A stretch of 64,000 bases of DNA, from positions 62,001 to 126,000 of the forward strand of contig JAHCHE010000007.1 in the NCBI GenBank assembly GCA_026129905.1, read 5' to 3'. Each line of letters begins with the position of its first letter. Position 1 is the first letter of the stretch. A program made the position numbers and the translations under genes. This document shows positions 14,057 through 22,090 of this stretch, piece after piece. The notes below the pieces were generated by a model. That model was not told the DNA's origin. It worked only from the letters and a program-made list of their open reading frames with translations, and did not search any database. This stretch comes from Bryobacteraceae bacterium (GTDB lineage: Bacteria; Acidobacteriota; Terriglobia; Bryobacterales; Bryobacteraceae).

Positions 14057-16252
14057 TTACCAGGTCGCTCTTCGCGGAACGCTGGGAGAAGAAGAGGCTG
14101 AGACTTCACCGCAGAGACGCGGAGGGCGCAGAGAAGAAGAAGAGGCTGAGACTTCACCGCAGAGACGCGGAGAACGCGGAGAAGAAGAAGAGGAAGAGAA
14201 GATAAATACTTCACCGCAGAGACGCGGAGAACGCAGAGAAGAAGAAGAAGAGGCTGAGACTTCACCGCAGAGACGCGGGGATCGCAGAGAAGAGGAAGAG
14301 GCTGAGACTTCACCGCAGAGACGCGGAGAACGCGGAGAAGAAGAAGAGGAAGAGAAGATAAATACTTCACCGCAGAGACGCGGAGATCGCAGAGAAGAAG
14401 AAGAAGAGGCTGAGACTTCACCACGGAGACGCAGAGAACGCAGAGAAGAAGAAGAGAGACGGGCGCGACGCATGACGGAAGTTTTTTGTGAAATGGGAGC
14501 GAGGGGGGAAGTTGTTGAAGAGACGGGGGTTGGGGGCGGCGACGGAAGGTGCGACGCAGGGGAAGACGACGATGCGTCGCGGCGGGTGATCACGATTACC
14601 CGGCCATGATGGGTGGTCCGGAAGGAGATCTCAAAGGCCGGGAGGGAGGCGCGGCGGAGGCGCTGGGAAAGGGTCTTCGGAGATATAGAGAGGCCGAGGG
14701 CGGAGACTAGCTCGGTCGCGGAGCCGGTCCAGTGGGATTTGCCGTTCATCAGGGATTCAAGGGAAGATGACAGGCTGGAGGGGGAGGAGGGCGCGGAGGG
14801 ATCGGGGTCGGGGTCGAGGGCGGCGAGGATGTCCTCCTCGGTAAGGCCGAGGGCGGGGGCGGCGGCGATCGCCCAGACGGCGGCGTCGGCCAGGCGGGGT
14901 AGACGCGAGGGCTTGATTTCAGGCAACCGGCGCAGGGCCATGCTGAGGGCGGAGGCGAATAGAGCCAAGAGCTTGGGCAGCAGGGCTTCGAACTCGGTGC
15001 GGATGTCGGTGACGGGGCGGTTGCGGTCGGGGGTGAGTTCGGCGAGACGGGCGTGGAGGGTGCGCTTGCGGAGGGAGGCGGGGGCGGCGTCAAGGGGGTT
15101 TTTTTCAGATACTTCACCACAGAGACGCGGAGATCGCGGAGAAGAGGAAGAAGAAGAGTCAGATACTTCACCACAGAGACGCGGAGATCGCGGAGAAGAA
15201 GAAGAGGCTGAGACTTCACCACAGAGACGCGGAGATCGCGGAGAAGAGGAAGAAGAAGAGTCTGAGACTTCACCACGGAGACGCGGAGATCGCGGAGAAG
15301 AGGATTCGAGGGTGAGTAGGACGGGGCGCTCGAGGTGGAGGGCGGTCGGGTCGTGGGGGTCGTGCGGGGGCTTGACGTGAAGGCTGATTCCGGAGACGAG
15401 ACGGTTGAGGAAGGCCGATAAGCGGGCGGGGATGCGGTAGATGTTGTCGAGGGCGAAGATCCAGTGGCGGGCGGCGTGTTGGGTGAGGTCGCGGGTGGAG
15501 GCGGCGGGGTCGGCGAAGGGCGTGGTGGCGGGGTCGGCGAGGCGGCGGAGGAGGTGAGCGGCGGTGGTTTTGCCGGAGGCGGCGGGGCCGTCGAGGGCGA
15601 GGATGGGGAAGGGGCCGGCGCCGCGGAGGACGGCGAGGGTCCAGACGAGGATGCGGTGGAAGTCGGCGGTGGAGGCGGGGTTGAGGAGGCGGCGGAGGGC
15701 GGCGAGGGTGGGTGCGGGGTCGGGCGCGGGCCGTTCGGCGGAGTAGCCGTCGGCGGAGAGATCGGCGGGCAAGGGGAGCGAGCGCATGTGGCGGTGGCGG
15801 GTGAAGCAGTGGTCGCCGCCGGAATCGACGCGGAAGCCGTCGGGATCGATGATGAGGACCTGGCCGCGGGAATCGTTGAGGTCGAGGACGAGGCGGGAAG
15901 GTTTGGGGACGGTGTGGGAGAAGCGGTCGCCGTAGCAGGCGACGCGGAGGAAGACGAGGCGGGGGGGCTTGGGGTCGTTGGCGCAGTGGACGGTGGCGTC
16001 GACGGCGTTGAGGGCCTGGCGGACGGCGGCGGGGTTGGGGGCGTGGCCGAAATCCTCGATGAAGTAGTTGGTGATCCAGTCGCGGACGTAGGGGGAGCGG
16101 AGGGGGAAGACGCGGAGGGCGTCGTGGGGGCAGGGGAAGCCGACGAAGGGCTGGCCCTCGCGGGAGAGGAAGGTGGGGATGGCGTGGGCGATCTCGAACA
16201 GGCGCTGGAATTGGGAGGGGCGGCGGTGAGGGAGGATGTGTTCGAGCGACAT
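14057..16252 (-). CDS. Phage/plasmid primase-type P-loop ATPase with in-frame repeat insertions
   Basis: A large ATPase of the kind found in integrated plasmid/phage replication modules. Walker A LDGPAASGKTTAAHLLRRLA is near residue 240 and Walker B-like HWIFALDNIYRIPARLSAFL near 285, followed by RPVLLTLE. In homologues this is followed directly by LDxRxLxLxLxxL; here four tandem copies of the dispersed repeat (15107-15309) are inserted in frame, read as SPRSPRLCGEVS, before LRKRTLHARLAELTPD resumes. A C-terminal winged-helix-like part (TGSATELVSALGLSISPKTL, then SQRLRRASL) ends at HHGRVIVITRR; the natural stop is gone and about 165 more residues come from spacer and a seven-copy repeat array. 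The start ATG at 16252 is preceded by AAAGGAG. Folding and activity with the insert are uncertain. Confidence 0.72.
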   Translation of the reverse strand: MSLEHILPHRRPSQFQRLFEIAHAIPTFLSREGQPFVGFPCPHDALRVFPLRSPYVRDWITNYFIEDFGHAPNPAAVRQALNAVDATVHCANDPKPPRLVFLRVACYGDRFSHTVPKPSRLVLDLNDSRGQVLIIDPDGFRVDSGGDHCFTRHRHMRSLPLPADLSADGYSAERPAPDPAPTLAALRRLLNPASTADFHRILVWTLAVLRGAGPFPILALDGPAASGKTTAAHLLRRLADPATTPFADPAASTRDLTQHAARHWIFALDNIYRIPARLSAFLNRLVSGISLHVKPPHDPHDPTALHLERPVLLTLESSSPRSPRLRGEVSDSSSSSSPRSPRLCGEVSASSSSPRSPRLCGEVSDSSSSSSPRSPRLCGEVSEKNPLDAAPASLRKRTLHARLAELTPDRNRPVTDIRTEFEALLPKLLALFASALSMALRRLPEIKPSRLPRLADAAVWAIAAAPALGLTEEDILAALDPDPDPSAPSSPSSLSSSLESLMNGKSHWTGSATELVSALGLSISPKTLSQRLRRASLPAFEISFRTTHHGRVIVITRRDASSSSPASHLPSPPPTPVSSTTSPLAPISQKTSVMRRARLSSSSLRSLRLRGEVSASSSSSLRSPRLCGEVFIFSSSSSSPRSPRLCGEVSASSSSLRSPRLCGEVSASSSSSLRSPRLCGEVFIFSSSSSSPRSPRLCGEVSASSSSLRPPRLCGEVSASSSPSVPRRATW
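14099..14460 (+). repeat. Tandem array of about seven dispersed-repeat copies
   Basis: Units of about 47-60 nt each contain ACTTCACCGCAGAGACGCGG followed by AGAACGCAGAGAAGA (or GATC/GGGC variants) and a purine-rich linker (AAGAAGAAGAGGCT or AAGAGGAAGAGAAGATAAAT). Two linker types alternate, so the array probably grew by duplication of multi-unit blocks. It is read through on the minus strand as the C-terminal tail of the ATPase. Confidence 0.92.
15107..15309 (+). repeat. Four-copy repeat array inside the ATPase coding frame
   Basis: Four copies of the ACTTCACCACAGAGACGCGG variant with AGATCGCGGAGAAG cores and purine linkers. The total length keeps the minus-strand frame open. Flanking coding sequence on both sides is recognisable ATPase sequence, so the array lies within the gene, not beside it. 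Confidence 0.92.
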
Positions 16253-16400
16253 GGTGGAAAGACTCCTTTGAGAGGGAAATTGCGGAGGCTTGTGGGTCTC
16301 CTGAGAATATTGTAGGGGGTCGGGGGGAGACAAAGAGGGGTTAATGAGGCGGATGGCGGTGATAATATTGGGGTTAATTCGATGGAAAGCTGTGTGACTG

Positions 16401-16438
16401 GATTCACCGCAGAGACGCGGAGAACGCAGAGAAGAATA
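16401..16438 (+). repeat. Single dispersed-repeat copy
   Basis: One copy (GATTCACCGCAGAGACGCGG then AGAACGCAGAGAAGA) in the intergenic region between the ATPase gene and the small hypothetical gene at 16546. Confidence 0.9.
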
Positions 16439-16545
16439 GAGTCACAGGCGATTTCGGGACGGGAAGTGCAATGGGAAGAATTACTTAGGGGGAGAGAGGA
16501 GGCGGGGGGCGGAGAAGGGCGTGGTAGGGTGGTTATGGAGGTATT

Positions 16546-16902
16546 ATGGCGGAGATATTTGTCTGTCAAAAGACGGGAATTCGGTTCGAAGGCGAATTGG
16601 TGGCAAAGGAATTGGGAATTCAGGGGCAGAGCCAGGAACAGCCGCGACACCAGGTCACGACCGAGCAGGGGATAACGTTCCAGGGGGAGGAGCTGCCGCC
16701 GCGGGTGGCCGGCGAGTTGCCCGGGGGAGGGTCGATCTTCTCCTACCTGATGCCGGAACGGCCGAAGGGCGTGCGGTTGATGAACCGGACCATGCAGGAC
16801 GTCATGCAGGAGTGGGAATACCAGGCCGGGAGACACCAGGACGCGGAGAAGAGACAGAGCGAAGGGATGCGGTGGGATCCGGTGACGAAGCGGTTTTATT
16901 GA
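16546..16902 (+). CDS. Hypothetical protein
   Basis: A 118-residue soluble protein with a strong ribosome-binding site (GGAGG, 4 nt before ATG). It begins MAEIFVCQKTGIRFEGELVA, contains an almost repeated element (IRFEGEL... and ITFQGEEL...) and ends MRWDPVTKRFY. I do not recognise a family. Its intact frame, good start and non-repeat composition between repeat arrays indicate a real gene, possibly part of the same integrated element as the neighbouring ATPase. Confidence 0.6.
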   Translation: MAEIFVCQKTGIRFEGELVAKELGIQGQSQEQPRHQVTTEQGITFQGEELPPRVAGELPGGGSIFSYLMPERPKGVRLMNRTMQDVMQEWEYQAGRHQDAEKRQSEGMRWDPVTKRFY

Positions 16903-16940
16903 GCAGAGAACGAGGGCGCGGAGAAGAGGAAGAGAAGACT

Positions 16941-17098
16941 GATACTTCACCGCAGAGACGCGGAGAACGCAGAGAAGAGGAAGAGCTGAGACTTCACCGC
17001 AGAGACGCGGAGAACGCAGAGAAGAAAGAGAAGAAGAGGAGAGACAGAGGAGAGGAAGAGCAGAAACTTCACCGCAGAGACGCAGAGAAGAAGAGGAG
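16941..17098 (+). repeat. Array of three dispersed-repeat copies
   Basis: Three copies starting near 16943, 16997 and 17066; the third lacks the central CGCGGAGAA segment. Purine-rich linkers (AGAGGAGAGACAGAGGAGAG) fill the gap to the convergent GxxExxY gene. Confidence 0.88.
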
Positions 17099-17125
17099 AG
17101 ACAGAGGAGAGGGGAGGGAGAGAGG

Positions 17126-17509
17126 TCAGCGAGGGGCGGAGGAAAGGGAGAGGATCTTGCGGTGAATGCCGTCGCGGAGAAGAACAACGTTGAAGTTGAT
17201 CAGAAGACCAAGAGGCCAGCCGCCAAGCTTGAGGTAACTGAGAAGCTGCGCGTCGTGAATCGGGTGTAGAGCGTCAACAGACTTGACTTCCACAACAAGA
17301 GAGTCGGAGATCAGGAAGTCCAGACGGTAGGCGCAGTCGAGACGGACGCCTTTGTATTCGACCGGGAGAAGATGCTGGCGGAGGAAAGGGATCGAGCGGA
17401 GCGTTAGCTCGTGCGCCAGGCATTCTTCATAGGCCGATTCCAGAAGGCCGGGGCCGAGGGCTCGGTGGACGTCAAGGGCGGCGGCTATGACCCGGCCAGT
17501 GAGGTCCAT
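17126..17509 (-). CDS. GxxExxY family protein (PD-(D/E)XK fold)
   Basis: A 127-residue protein with the family hallmark GPGLLESAYEECLAHEL (GxxExxY), then LDCAYRLDFLISDSLVVEVK carrying the D and ExK of a PD-(D/E)XK nuclease-like core, and QLLSYLKLGGWPLGLLINFN. The family is widespread and uncharacterised; nuclease activity is inferred from fold only. It is complete and lies between two repeat arrays. Confidence 0.88.
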   Translation of the reverse strand: MDLTGRVIAAALDVHRALGPGLLESAYEECLAHELTLRSIPFLRQHLLPVEYKGVRLDCAYRLDFLISDSLVVEVKSVDALHPIHDAQLLSYLKLGGWPLGLLINFNVVLLRDGIHRKILSLSSAPR

Positions 17510-17555
17510 CCGTGGAGGTGGTGCGGGGAGCGGAGGGGGATTCTCTTGTTTTCTT

Positions 17556-17644
17556 ATACTTCACCGCAGAGACGCGGAGATCGCAGAGAAGAGGAAGAGT
17601 CAGATACTTCACCGCAGAGACGCGGAGAACGCAGAGAAGACCAA
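17556..17644 (+). repeat. Two dispersed-repeat copies
   Basis: Copies at about 17557 and 17606 with the linker AGAGGAAGAGTCAGA. The following 180 nt (17645-17830) are purine-rich and GC-rich with no recognisable coding content. Confidence 0.88.
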
Positions 17645-17831
17645 GAGAAGAAGAGGAGGAAGACGAGGGGAAGGAGAGTTAACGGGCAGGAGGGCGGGGG
17701 GCGGCGACGGCAGGAAGAGGCTTTGGCGGAGGATGAGGGGCGCGCTGGAGATGCAGGCGGCGGAAGAATTCCCGGCAACGGGCGCATAACGGGCCCGGTG
17801 ACGTGGGGGCGTTGCAGCGGCCACAGTTCAT

Positions 17832-18071
17832 TGAGACTTCACCGCAGAGACGCAGAGAACGCGGAGAAGACCAAGAGGGATAGAGACTTCACCGCAGAGA
17901 CGCGGAGGGCGCAGAGAAGACCAAGAGAGATAGAGACTTCACCGCAGAGACGCGGAGGGCGCAGAGAAGACCAAGAGAGATAGGGACTTCACCGCAGAGA
18001 CGCGGAGGGCGCAGAGAAGAACAAGAGAGATAGGACTTCACCGCAGAGGCGCGGAGGGCGCGGAGAGGACG
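17832..18071 (+). repeat. Regular five-copy tandem array with 50-nt period
   Basis: Five units begin at about 17832, 17882, 17932, 17982 and 18032. Each carries GACTTCACCGCAGAGACGCG and the linker AGAAGACCAAGAGAGATAG. This array is the most regular in the window, so it is probably the youngest expansion. Confidence 0.92.
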
Positions 18072-18340
18072 GGGGGATCGGCGGCGAGTCGGGAAATGCC
18101 GGGGAGATGACGGTGGAGGGCGTCGGCGAAGGGGACTAGGACCGTCGGGGCCGGCGGCGTCGAAACAACGGGCTAAATGGATGTAGCTTCCTTCGTCCAG
18201 AGGAATGTGGATCGTCCAGGTGGGGTTGCCGTTCGTGTGAACCAGGGCGTCGCGGAAAAGGTCGCCGTTCAGCTTGAATTCGACGTGCGTGAAGCCGAAG
18301 GCCAGACAGGCTTCGCGAATCGCTTTCCAACTGCTCGAGC
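18072..18340 (-). pseudogene. Unidentified gene fragment trapped between repeat arrays
   Basis: On the minus strand an open stretch reads SSWKAIREACLAFGFTHVEF, then KLNGDLFRDALVHTNGNPTW and TIHIPLDEGSYIHLARCFDA, which has normal protein character and amino acid usage unlike the repeats. It vaguely resembles the C-terminal tail of acidobacterial undecaprenyl-phosphate sugar-1-phosphate transferases, but I cannot confirm this. Both ends merge into repeat sequence, so neither a start nor a natural end exists. Confidence 0.55.
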
Positions 18341-18552
18341 ACGCGGAGAAGACCAAGAGAGTCAGAGACTTCACCGCAGAGACGCGGAGAACGCAGAGAA
18401 GACCAAGAGAGTCAGAGACTTCACCGCAGAGACGCGGAGAACGCGGAGAAGACCAAGAGAGATAGAGACTTCACCGCAGAGACGCCGAGAACGCAGAGAA
18501 GACTAAGAGAGTCAGAGACTTCACCGCAGAGACGCGGAGAACGCGGAGAAGC
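18338..18552 (+). repeat. Four-copy tandem array abutting the EPS operon end
   Basis: A partial unit followed by four 50-nt units (starts near 18365, 18415, 18465, 18515) with linkers ACCAAGAGAGTCA or ACCAAGAGAGATA. The last copy ends a few bases from the stop codon of the SDR gene that closes the EPS operon. Confidence 0.92.
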
Positions 18553-18554
18553 AA

Positions 18555-20114
18555 TTAGCGATGAGTGGTGGCCGCGGTGGCGCGGCCGTTCGGGTGGGCA
18601 GAGAAGGCCGCCATGACGAGACCGTCGAAGTCGGTCTTGTGGGCAGGGCTGCCTGCGATCTTCAGAAAACGCTGGTTGTGGTAGCGGGGGTCCGTGTAGT
18701 CCAGGATGAGGCCGTCGTCGAACGCTTTCTTTAGCTCCCGGATGCCCTGTTCGAGAGAGTGGCGGGCGCGGAAGCCGAGGCGGTGGCGGAGTTTGTCGAA
18801 GTTCACGCGGTAGTTGCGGCGGTCGGAATTGTCCACGTTCTCGATGGCAGTGTCGGGGAATACGCGGCGGATGGTTTCGCCGACGTCGGATAGCGTGTGA
18901 TTCATCCGCGAATCGCCGACGTTGAAGATCTCTCCGCTGACGAAGGCGATGGGAGCTTCTAATACCATCGCGGTGGCTTCCACCAGATCCCTCACGTGGA
19001 TGAATGGACGCCATTGCTCGCCGTTGAAGATGGTGATGACGCTTTCCTGGCGGGCTTTGGCCGTGAGCAGATTCACGACAAGGTCGAAGCGCGGGCGGTA
19101 GCCGAGCCCGAAGACGGTGGCGTACCGGAGGACTGTCGGGTGGAAGGCGTCGGTCCTGGACGTCAGGAGAACTTCTTCGGAGTCCACTTTGGTTTCCCCG
19201 TAGAGGGAAATGGGGCGGACGGCGGAGTTCTCGTCCATTTCGAGGTCGGTGGCTCCATAGACGCTGCAACTGGAGGCGAAGAGGAACCGGCGGACGCCGT
19301 GCCCCTTGGCAATTTCGATCAACATCCGGGTTGCGGCGTAGTTGGTTTCGAGGGCGGGCTGGTGGTCGAGTTCGCAGGCGGGGTCGCCGACGATGGCGGC
19401 GAGGTGGACAACGGATTCGATTCCCTGAACGGCTTTCACGACATCCTGAATATTGCGGCAGTCGCCAACCATCAACTCGAAGTCGGGATTGCCGCGAACA
19501 GGCTGGAGGGGCTCATCGCCGTATAAGAGGCTGTCGAGGACGCGGACTTTGTAGCCCTTATCCAGGAGACGCTCGACGAGAAGGGAGCCGATGTAGCCGG
19601 CGCCGCCGACAATCAGAACCTTACCATGGCCGTTCTGGAGCGCGAAACCGTTCCTGGGCTTGACTTCGTAGCGCCGGACGAAGACGTCCTTAAGCAGGCG
19701 GGCAGCAGTCAGGCCAACGGATGCCAAGATGACGAACGGAACAGCGACGCTCCGGCCGACCCTTTCACGGCCGAACAGGAGGAAATTAGCAGCAAAAAAC
19801 AGAATGGCCGCAAGCAGGACTCCGCGAAGGACGATCCACGTTTTGTATGGGCCTGTGTAACCTCTGGAATGCGTGTAGAAGCCGTTGAGGAGGAAGACGA
19901 CCGGGAAGATGGGGGAGAGCAGCCAAAAGAATGCGGTGTAATACGTCAGGAAGCCGGACGTGATGCCCTGGGCAGCCTTCCAATTCCCCGAGCCGCTCTG
20001 GTAAACGACAGAGATGGCCATTGCGGCGACTATGCTGAGATGCACGATTAGAAAATCCGCGATCATGCGTGGAACAGCTTCGTTCCATTTGAAGTTATGA
20101 AGCGCTCGCAACAT
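18555..20114 (-). CDS. Membrane-anchored NAD-dependent epimerase/dehydratase (SDR)
   Basis: A 519-residue two-part protein. Residues about 20-150 form four hydrophobic segments (for example FLIVHLSIVAAMAISVVY and VLLAAILFFAANFLLF), as in FlaA1/CapD-type membrane dehydratases. From about 165 an extended SDR domain follows: VLIVGGAGYIGSLLVERLLD binds NAD, SVVHLAAIVGDPACE and SSCSVYGAT hold the catalytic Ser, and SLYGETKVDSEEV the YxxxK pair. It is the SDR-e epimerase type, not the usual FlaA1 dehydratase type, so this is an unusual combination. Last gene of the EPS operon; its start overlaps the end of the DegT gene. Confidence 0.82.
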   Translation of the reverse strand: MLRALHNFKWNEAVPRMIADFLIVHLSIVAAMAISVVYQSGSGNWKAAQGITSGFLTYYTAFFWLLSPIFPVVFLLNGFYTHSRGYTGPYKTWIVLRGVLLAAILFFAANFLLFGRERVGRSVAVPFVILASVGLTAARLLKDVFVRRYEVKPRNGFALQNGHGKVLIVGGAGYIGSLLVERLLDKGYKVRVLDSLLYGDEPLQPVRGNPDFELMVGDCRNIQDVVKAVQGIESVVHLAAIVGDPACELDHQPALETNYAATRMLIEIAKGHGVRRFLFASSCSVYGATDLEMDENSAVRPISLYGETKVDSEEVLLTSRTDAFHPTVLRYATVFGLGYRPRFDLVVNLLTAKARQESVITIFNGEQWRPFIHVRDLVEATAMVLEAPIAFVSGEIFNVGDSRMNHTLSDVGETIRRVFPDTAIENVDNSDRRNYRVNFDKLRHRLGFRARHSLEQGIRELKKAFDDGLILDYTDPRYHNQRFLKIAGSPAHKTDFDGLVMAAFSAHPNGRATAATTHR

Positions 20115-21291
20115 CTAAATACCTTTCTGCGGTTGACAAGCGGCTCAGCAGGACGACCTCCCGCACTGCATCGATTACATCCTGGACGTCCTGGCCGGTC
20201 ATTCTGGGATAGAGCGGAAGGGAGAGTAAACCCCTGTAGATTTCCTCGGCAACTGGAAACTGGGCAGGCCGATAGTTAAATCTCTGCTGATAAAAGGGAT
20301 GCCGGTGCAGCGGTATGAAATGGACACTCGTTCCTATTTTTCGCTTGCGCAGCTCGTCAATGAACCGGGCGCGATGCAGGTCTGCGGCGCCGGAGCGGAG
20401 CCGTATCGGGTACAGGTGGTATGTATGATTCCGGTCCGGCAATCCGGATGGAAGGATGATTTCGGGGAGGTCGGAGAAAGCCGCGTCGTATGCCGCCGCG
20501 ATTTGCTGCCGGCGGAGGATAAAACCGTCGAGGCGGCGCAGTTGATGGATCCCCATGGCGGCCTGAATATCCGTCATGTTCTGTTTGAAGCCGGCCTCGA
20601 CGACCTCGTAGTACCAGGCGCCAGCTTCGCTGTATCTCTTCCAAGCGTCGCGGCTCATTCCGTGAAGGGAGAGCCGGCGCATCCTGGCTGCCAGCGCGGC
20701 GTCGTCCGTGGCAATCATGCCGCCCTCTCCAGTGGTCATGTTCTTGATTGCATAGAAGCTGAAGCAAACGGCTTGCCCCTGCGCCCCGATCTTTCGGGTG
20801 TGGTACACAGCGCCCGCGGCGTGGGCGGCATCTTCGACAACATGGAGGTTATGGGCCGAGGCCAGTTGCCGCACTTCGTTCAGGTGACAGGCTTGGCCCG
20901 CGTAATGTACCGGGACGATTGCTCGCGTTCTGGATGTGATGGCGCGCGCGATGGCGTCCAGCGAGATCTGGAAATCGTCATTGACGTCTACGATGACCGG
21001 CGTCGCTCCCAGGTGGACGACAACATTCGCAGTGGCGCAAAAGGTCAGCGTCGGGACGATCACCTCGTCGCCGGGACCGATGTCCAAGGCGGCGAGAGAG
21101 ATGTGGAGGGCCGCCGTGCAAGAGTTCACAGCCACTGCATGTTCAGCTCCGACGTATTGGGAAAATTGGTCCTCGAACCGCTTCACTTTAGGACCGGTGG
21201 TAACCCATCCAGAGCGGAGGCTGTCGACGACCTCTTGAATCTCCTCCTCTCCGATCAGCGGGAGGCAATAGGGCAGAAAGGAATTACGCAT
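20095..21291 (-). CDS. DegT/DnrJ/EryC1/StrS family PLP-dependent sugar aminotransferase
   Basis: A 398-residue aminotransferase that makes amino sugars on nucleotide-sugar intermediates. AVNSCTAALHISLAALDIGP binds the PLP phosphate, VPVHYAGQACHLNEV and VVEDAAHAAGAVYHTRKIGA hold the Asp that contacts the ring, and CFSFYAIKNMTTGEGGMIAT carries the Schiff-base Lys. I chose ATG 21291 (MRNSFLPYCLPLIGEEE) over the much longer upstream frame because it gives the family's normal start and overlaps the acetyltransferase stop by 8 nt. Confidence 0.9.
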   Translation of the reverse strand: MRNSFLPYCLPLIGEEEIQEVVDSLRSGWVTTGPKVKRFEDQFSQYVGAEHAVAVNSCTAALHISLAALDIGPGDEVIVPTLTFCATANVVVHLGATPVIVDVNDDFQISLDAIARAITSRTRAIVPVHYAGQACHLNEVRQLASAHNLHVVEDAAHAAGAVYHTRKIGAQGQAVCFSFYAIKNMTTGEGGMIATDDAALAARMRRLSLHGMSRDAWKRYSEAGAWYYEVVEAGFKQNMTDIQAAMGIHQLRRLDGFILRRQQIAAAYDAAFSDLPEIILPSGLPDRNHTYHLYPIRLRSGAADLHRARFIDELRKRKIGTSVHFIPLHRHPFYQQRFNYRPAQFPVAEEIYRGLLSLPLYPRMTGQDVQDVIDAVREVVLLSRLSTAERYLDVASAS

Positions 21292-22090
21292 GGAGGATCT
21301 TTCGAAACGTGAGACTTGTGCGAGTGAGCCGGAAGCCGAGGCTCTCATAGAGACGGGCTGCGGGAATGTTCCGAAGCTGAGTTCCGACCTCGACCGTGGC
21401 CAGCCCCTGAGCGGAGAACCAGTGAAGGGCGGCCGAACTGGCACGGCGTGCGGCGCCCCGGCCCCTTGCCCATTCCGCGGTGGCGACCAGGATGATGATC
21501 CCGTGGTCTTTTTCGCGATCCGCCCGGCAGGTGACATAGCTCGCCACGCGGCCATCCTCTTCGGCCACCACCACCGCGTCGGCGGCAATTCCGAGGCAGC
21601 AGTTTCGCGTCCAGTTTTCGTTGACCTGGTCGGCGACATCCGGCGAAAGCGACGGGTCAGCGTGGAAGCGATCGTATATGAAAGCAGTCCTGCCGATATC
21701 GAGAACTTCCGGCAGGTCGCCAGGCTCAAACAGGCGCGTACCCGACGGCAGAGGGGCGTGATGTGCGTTCAGTGAAAGGGCGAACGTCTGGATGCCATCG
21801 ATGAGCTCAAAACCGGCCTCTTCCAGGGCGTGGATGGTGGTCAGATCCGCGGTGTCCACGCGAGCGGACAGATGACGAATGCCGGCTTCCCGGCATTCGT
21901 CGAGGACGATAGCGAGCAGTTCCCTCTTGTCCACGCGAGCCTTGGCGTACGCACCGGGTGCTTCAAGCGCATCGATCCGGGCCGCGGGCATGCCAAACTC
22001 GGCGGTGTCCCATTCGAGAGCGCGCCACGAGGCCGTGCCAGCCGGCGTTTCAATGCGAGAGAGTGGCGCGGGAAGTTGAGTGGCGGCCAT
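21284..22090 (-). CDS. GNAT N-acetyltransferase (amino-sugar acetyltransferase type)
   Basis: A 268-residue protein. The C-terminal half is a GNAT fold: VVVAEEDGRVASYVTCR, IILVATAEWARGRGAARRAS (acetyl-CoA loop), TVEVGTQLRNIPAARLYESL and GFRLTRTSLTFRK. The layout matches WecD/FdtC-like enzymes that acetylate the amino group made by a DegT aminotransferase, and the DegT gene follows directly with overlap. The two probably act in succession on a nucleotide amino sugar. Confidence 0.85.
   Translation of the reverse strand: MAATQLPAPLSRIETPAGTASWRALEWDTAEFGMPAARIDALEAPGAYAKARVDKRELLAIVLDECREAGIRHLSARVDTADLTTIHALEEAGFELIDGIQTFALSLNAHHAPLPSGTRLFEPGDLPEVLDIGRTAFIYDRFHADPSLSPDVADQVNENWTRNCCLGIAADAVVVAEEDGRVASYVTCRADREKDHGIIILVATAEWARGRGAARRASSAALHWFSAQGLATVEVGTQLRNIPAARLYESLGFRLTRTSLTFRKILHA

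Noticed and set aside
15464-16315. Long Gly/Glu-rich plus-strand open frame opposite the primase-type ATPase
   Set aside because: Composition is extremely biased (Gly, Glu, Val, Ala) and it is the mirror of a GC-rich gene with recognisable ATPase motifs on the other strand.
14749-17187. 812-codon minus-strand open frame spanning the ATPase gene and repeats
   Set aside because: It is Ser/Pro/Thr low-complexity sequence in a shifted frame, held open by stop-poor repeats and high GC.
17411-18374. Open frames made mostly of HRRDAENAEK-, SPQRRGER- or SPRLCGEV-like peptides
   Set aside because: These are direct translations of the dispersed repeat and are often misannotated as hypothetical proteins; no independent coding evidence.
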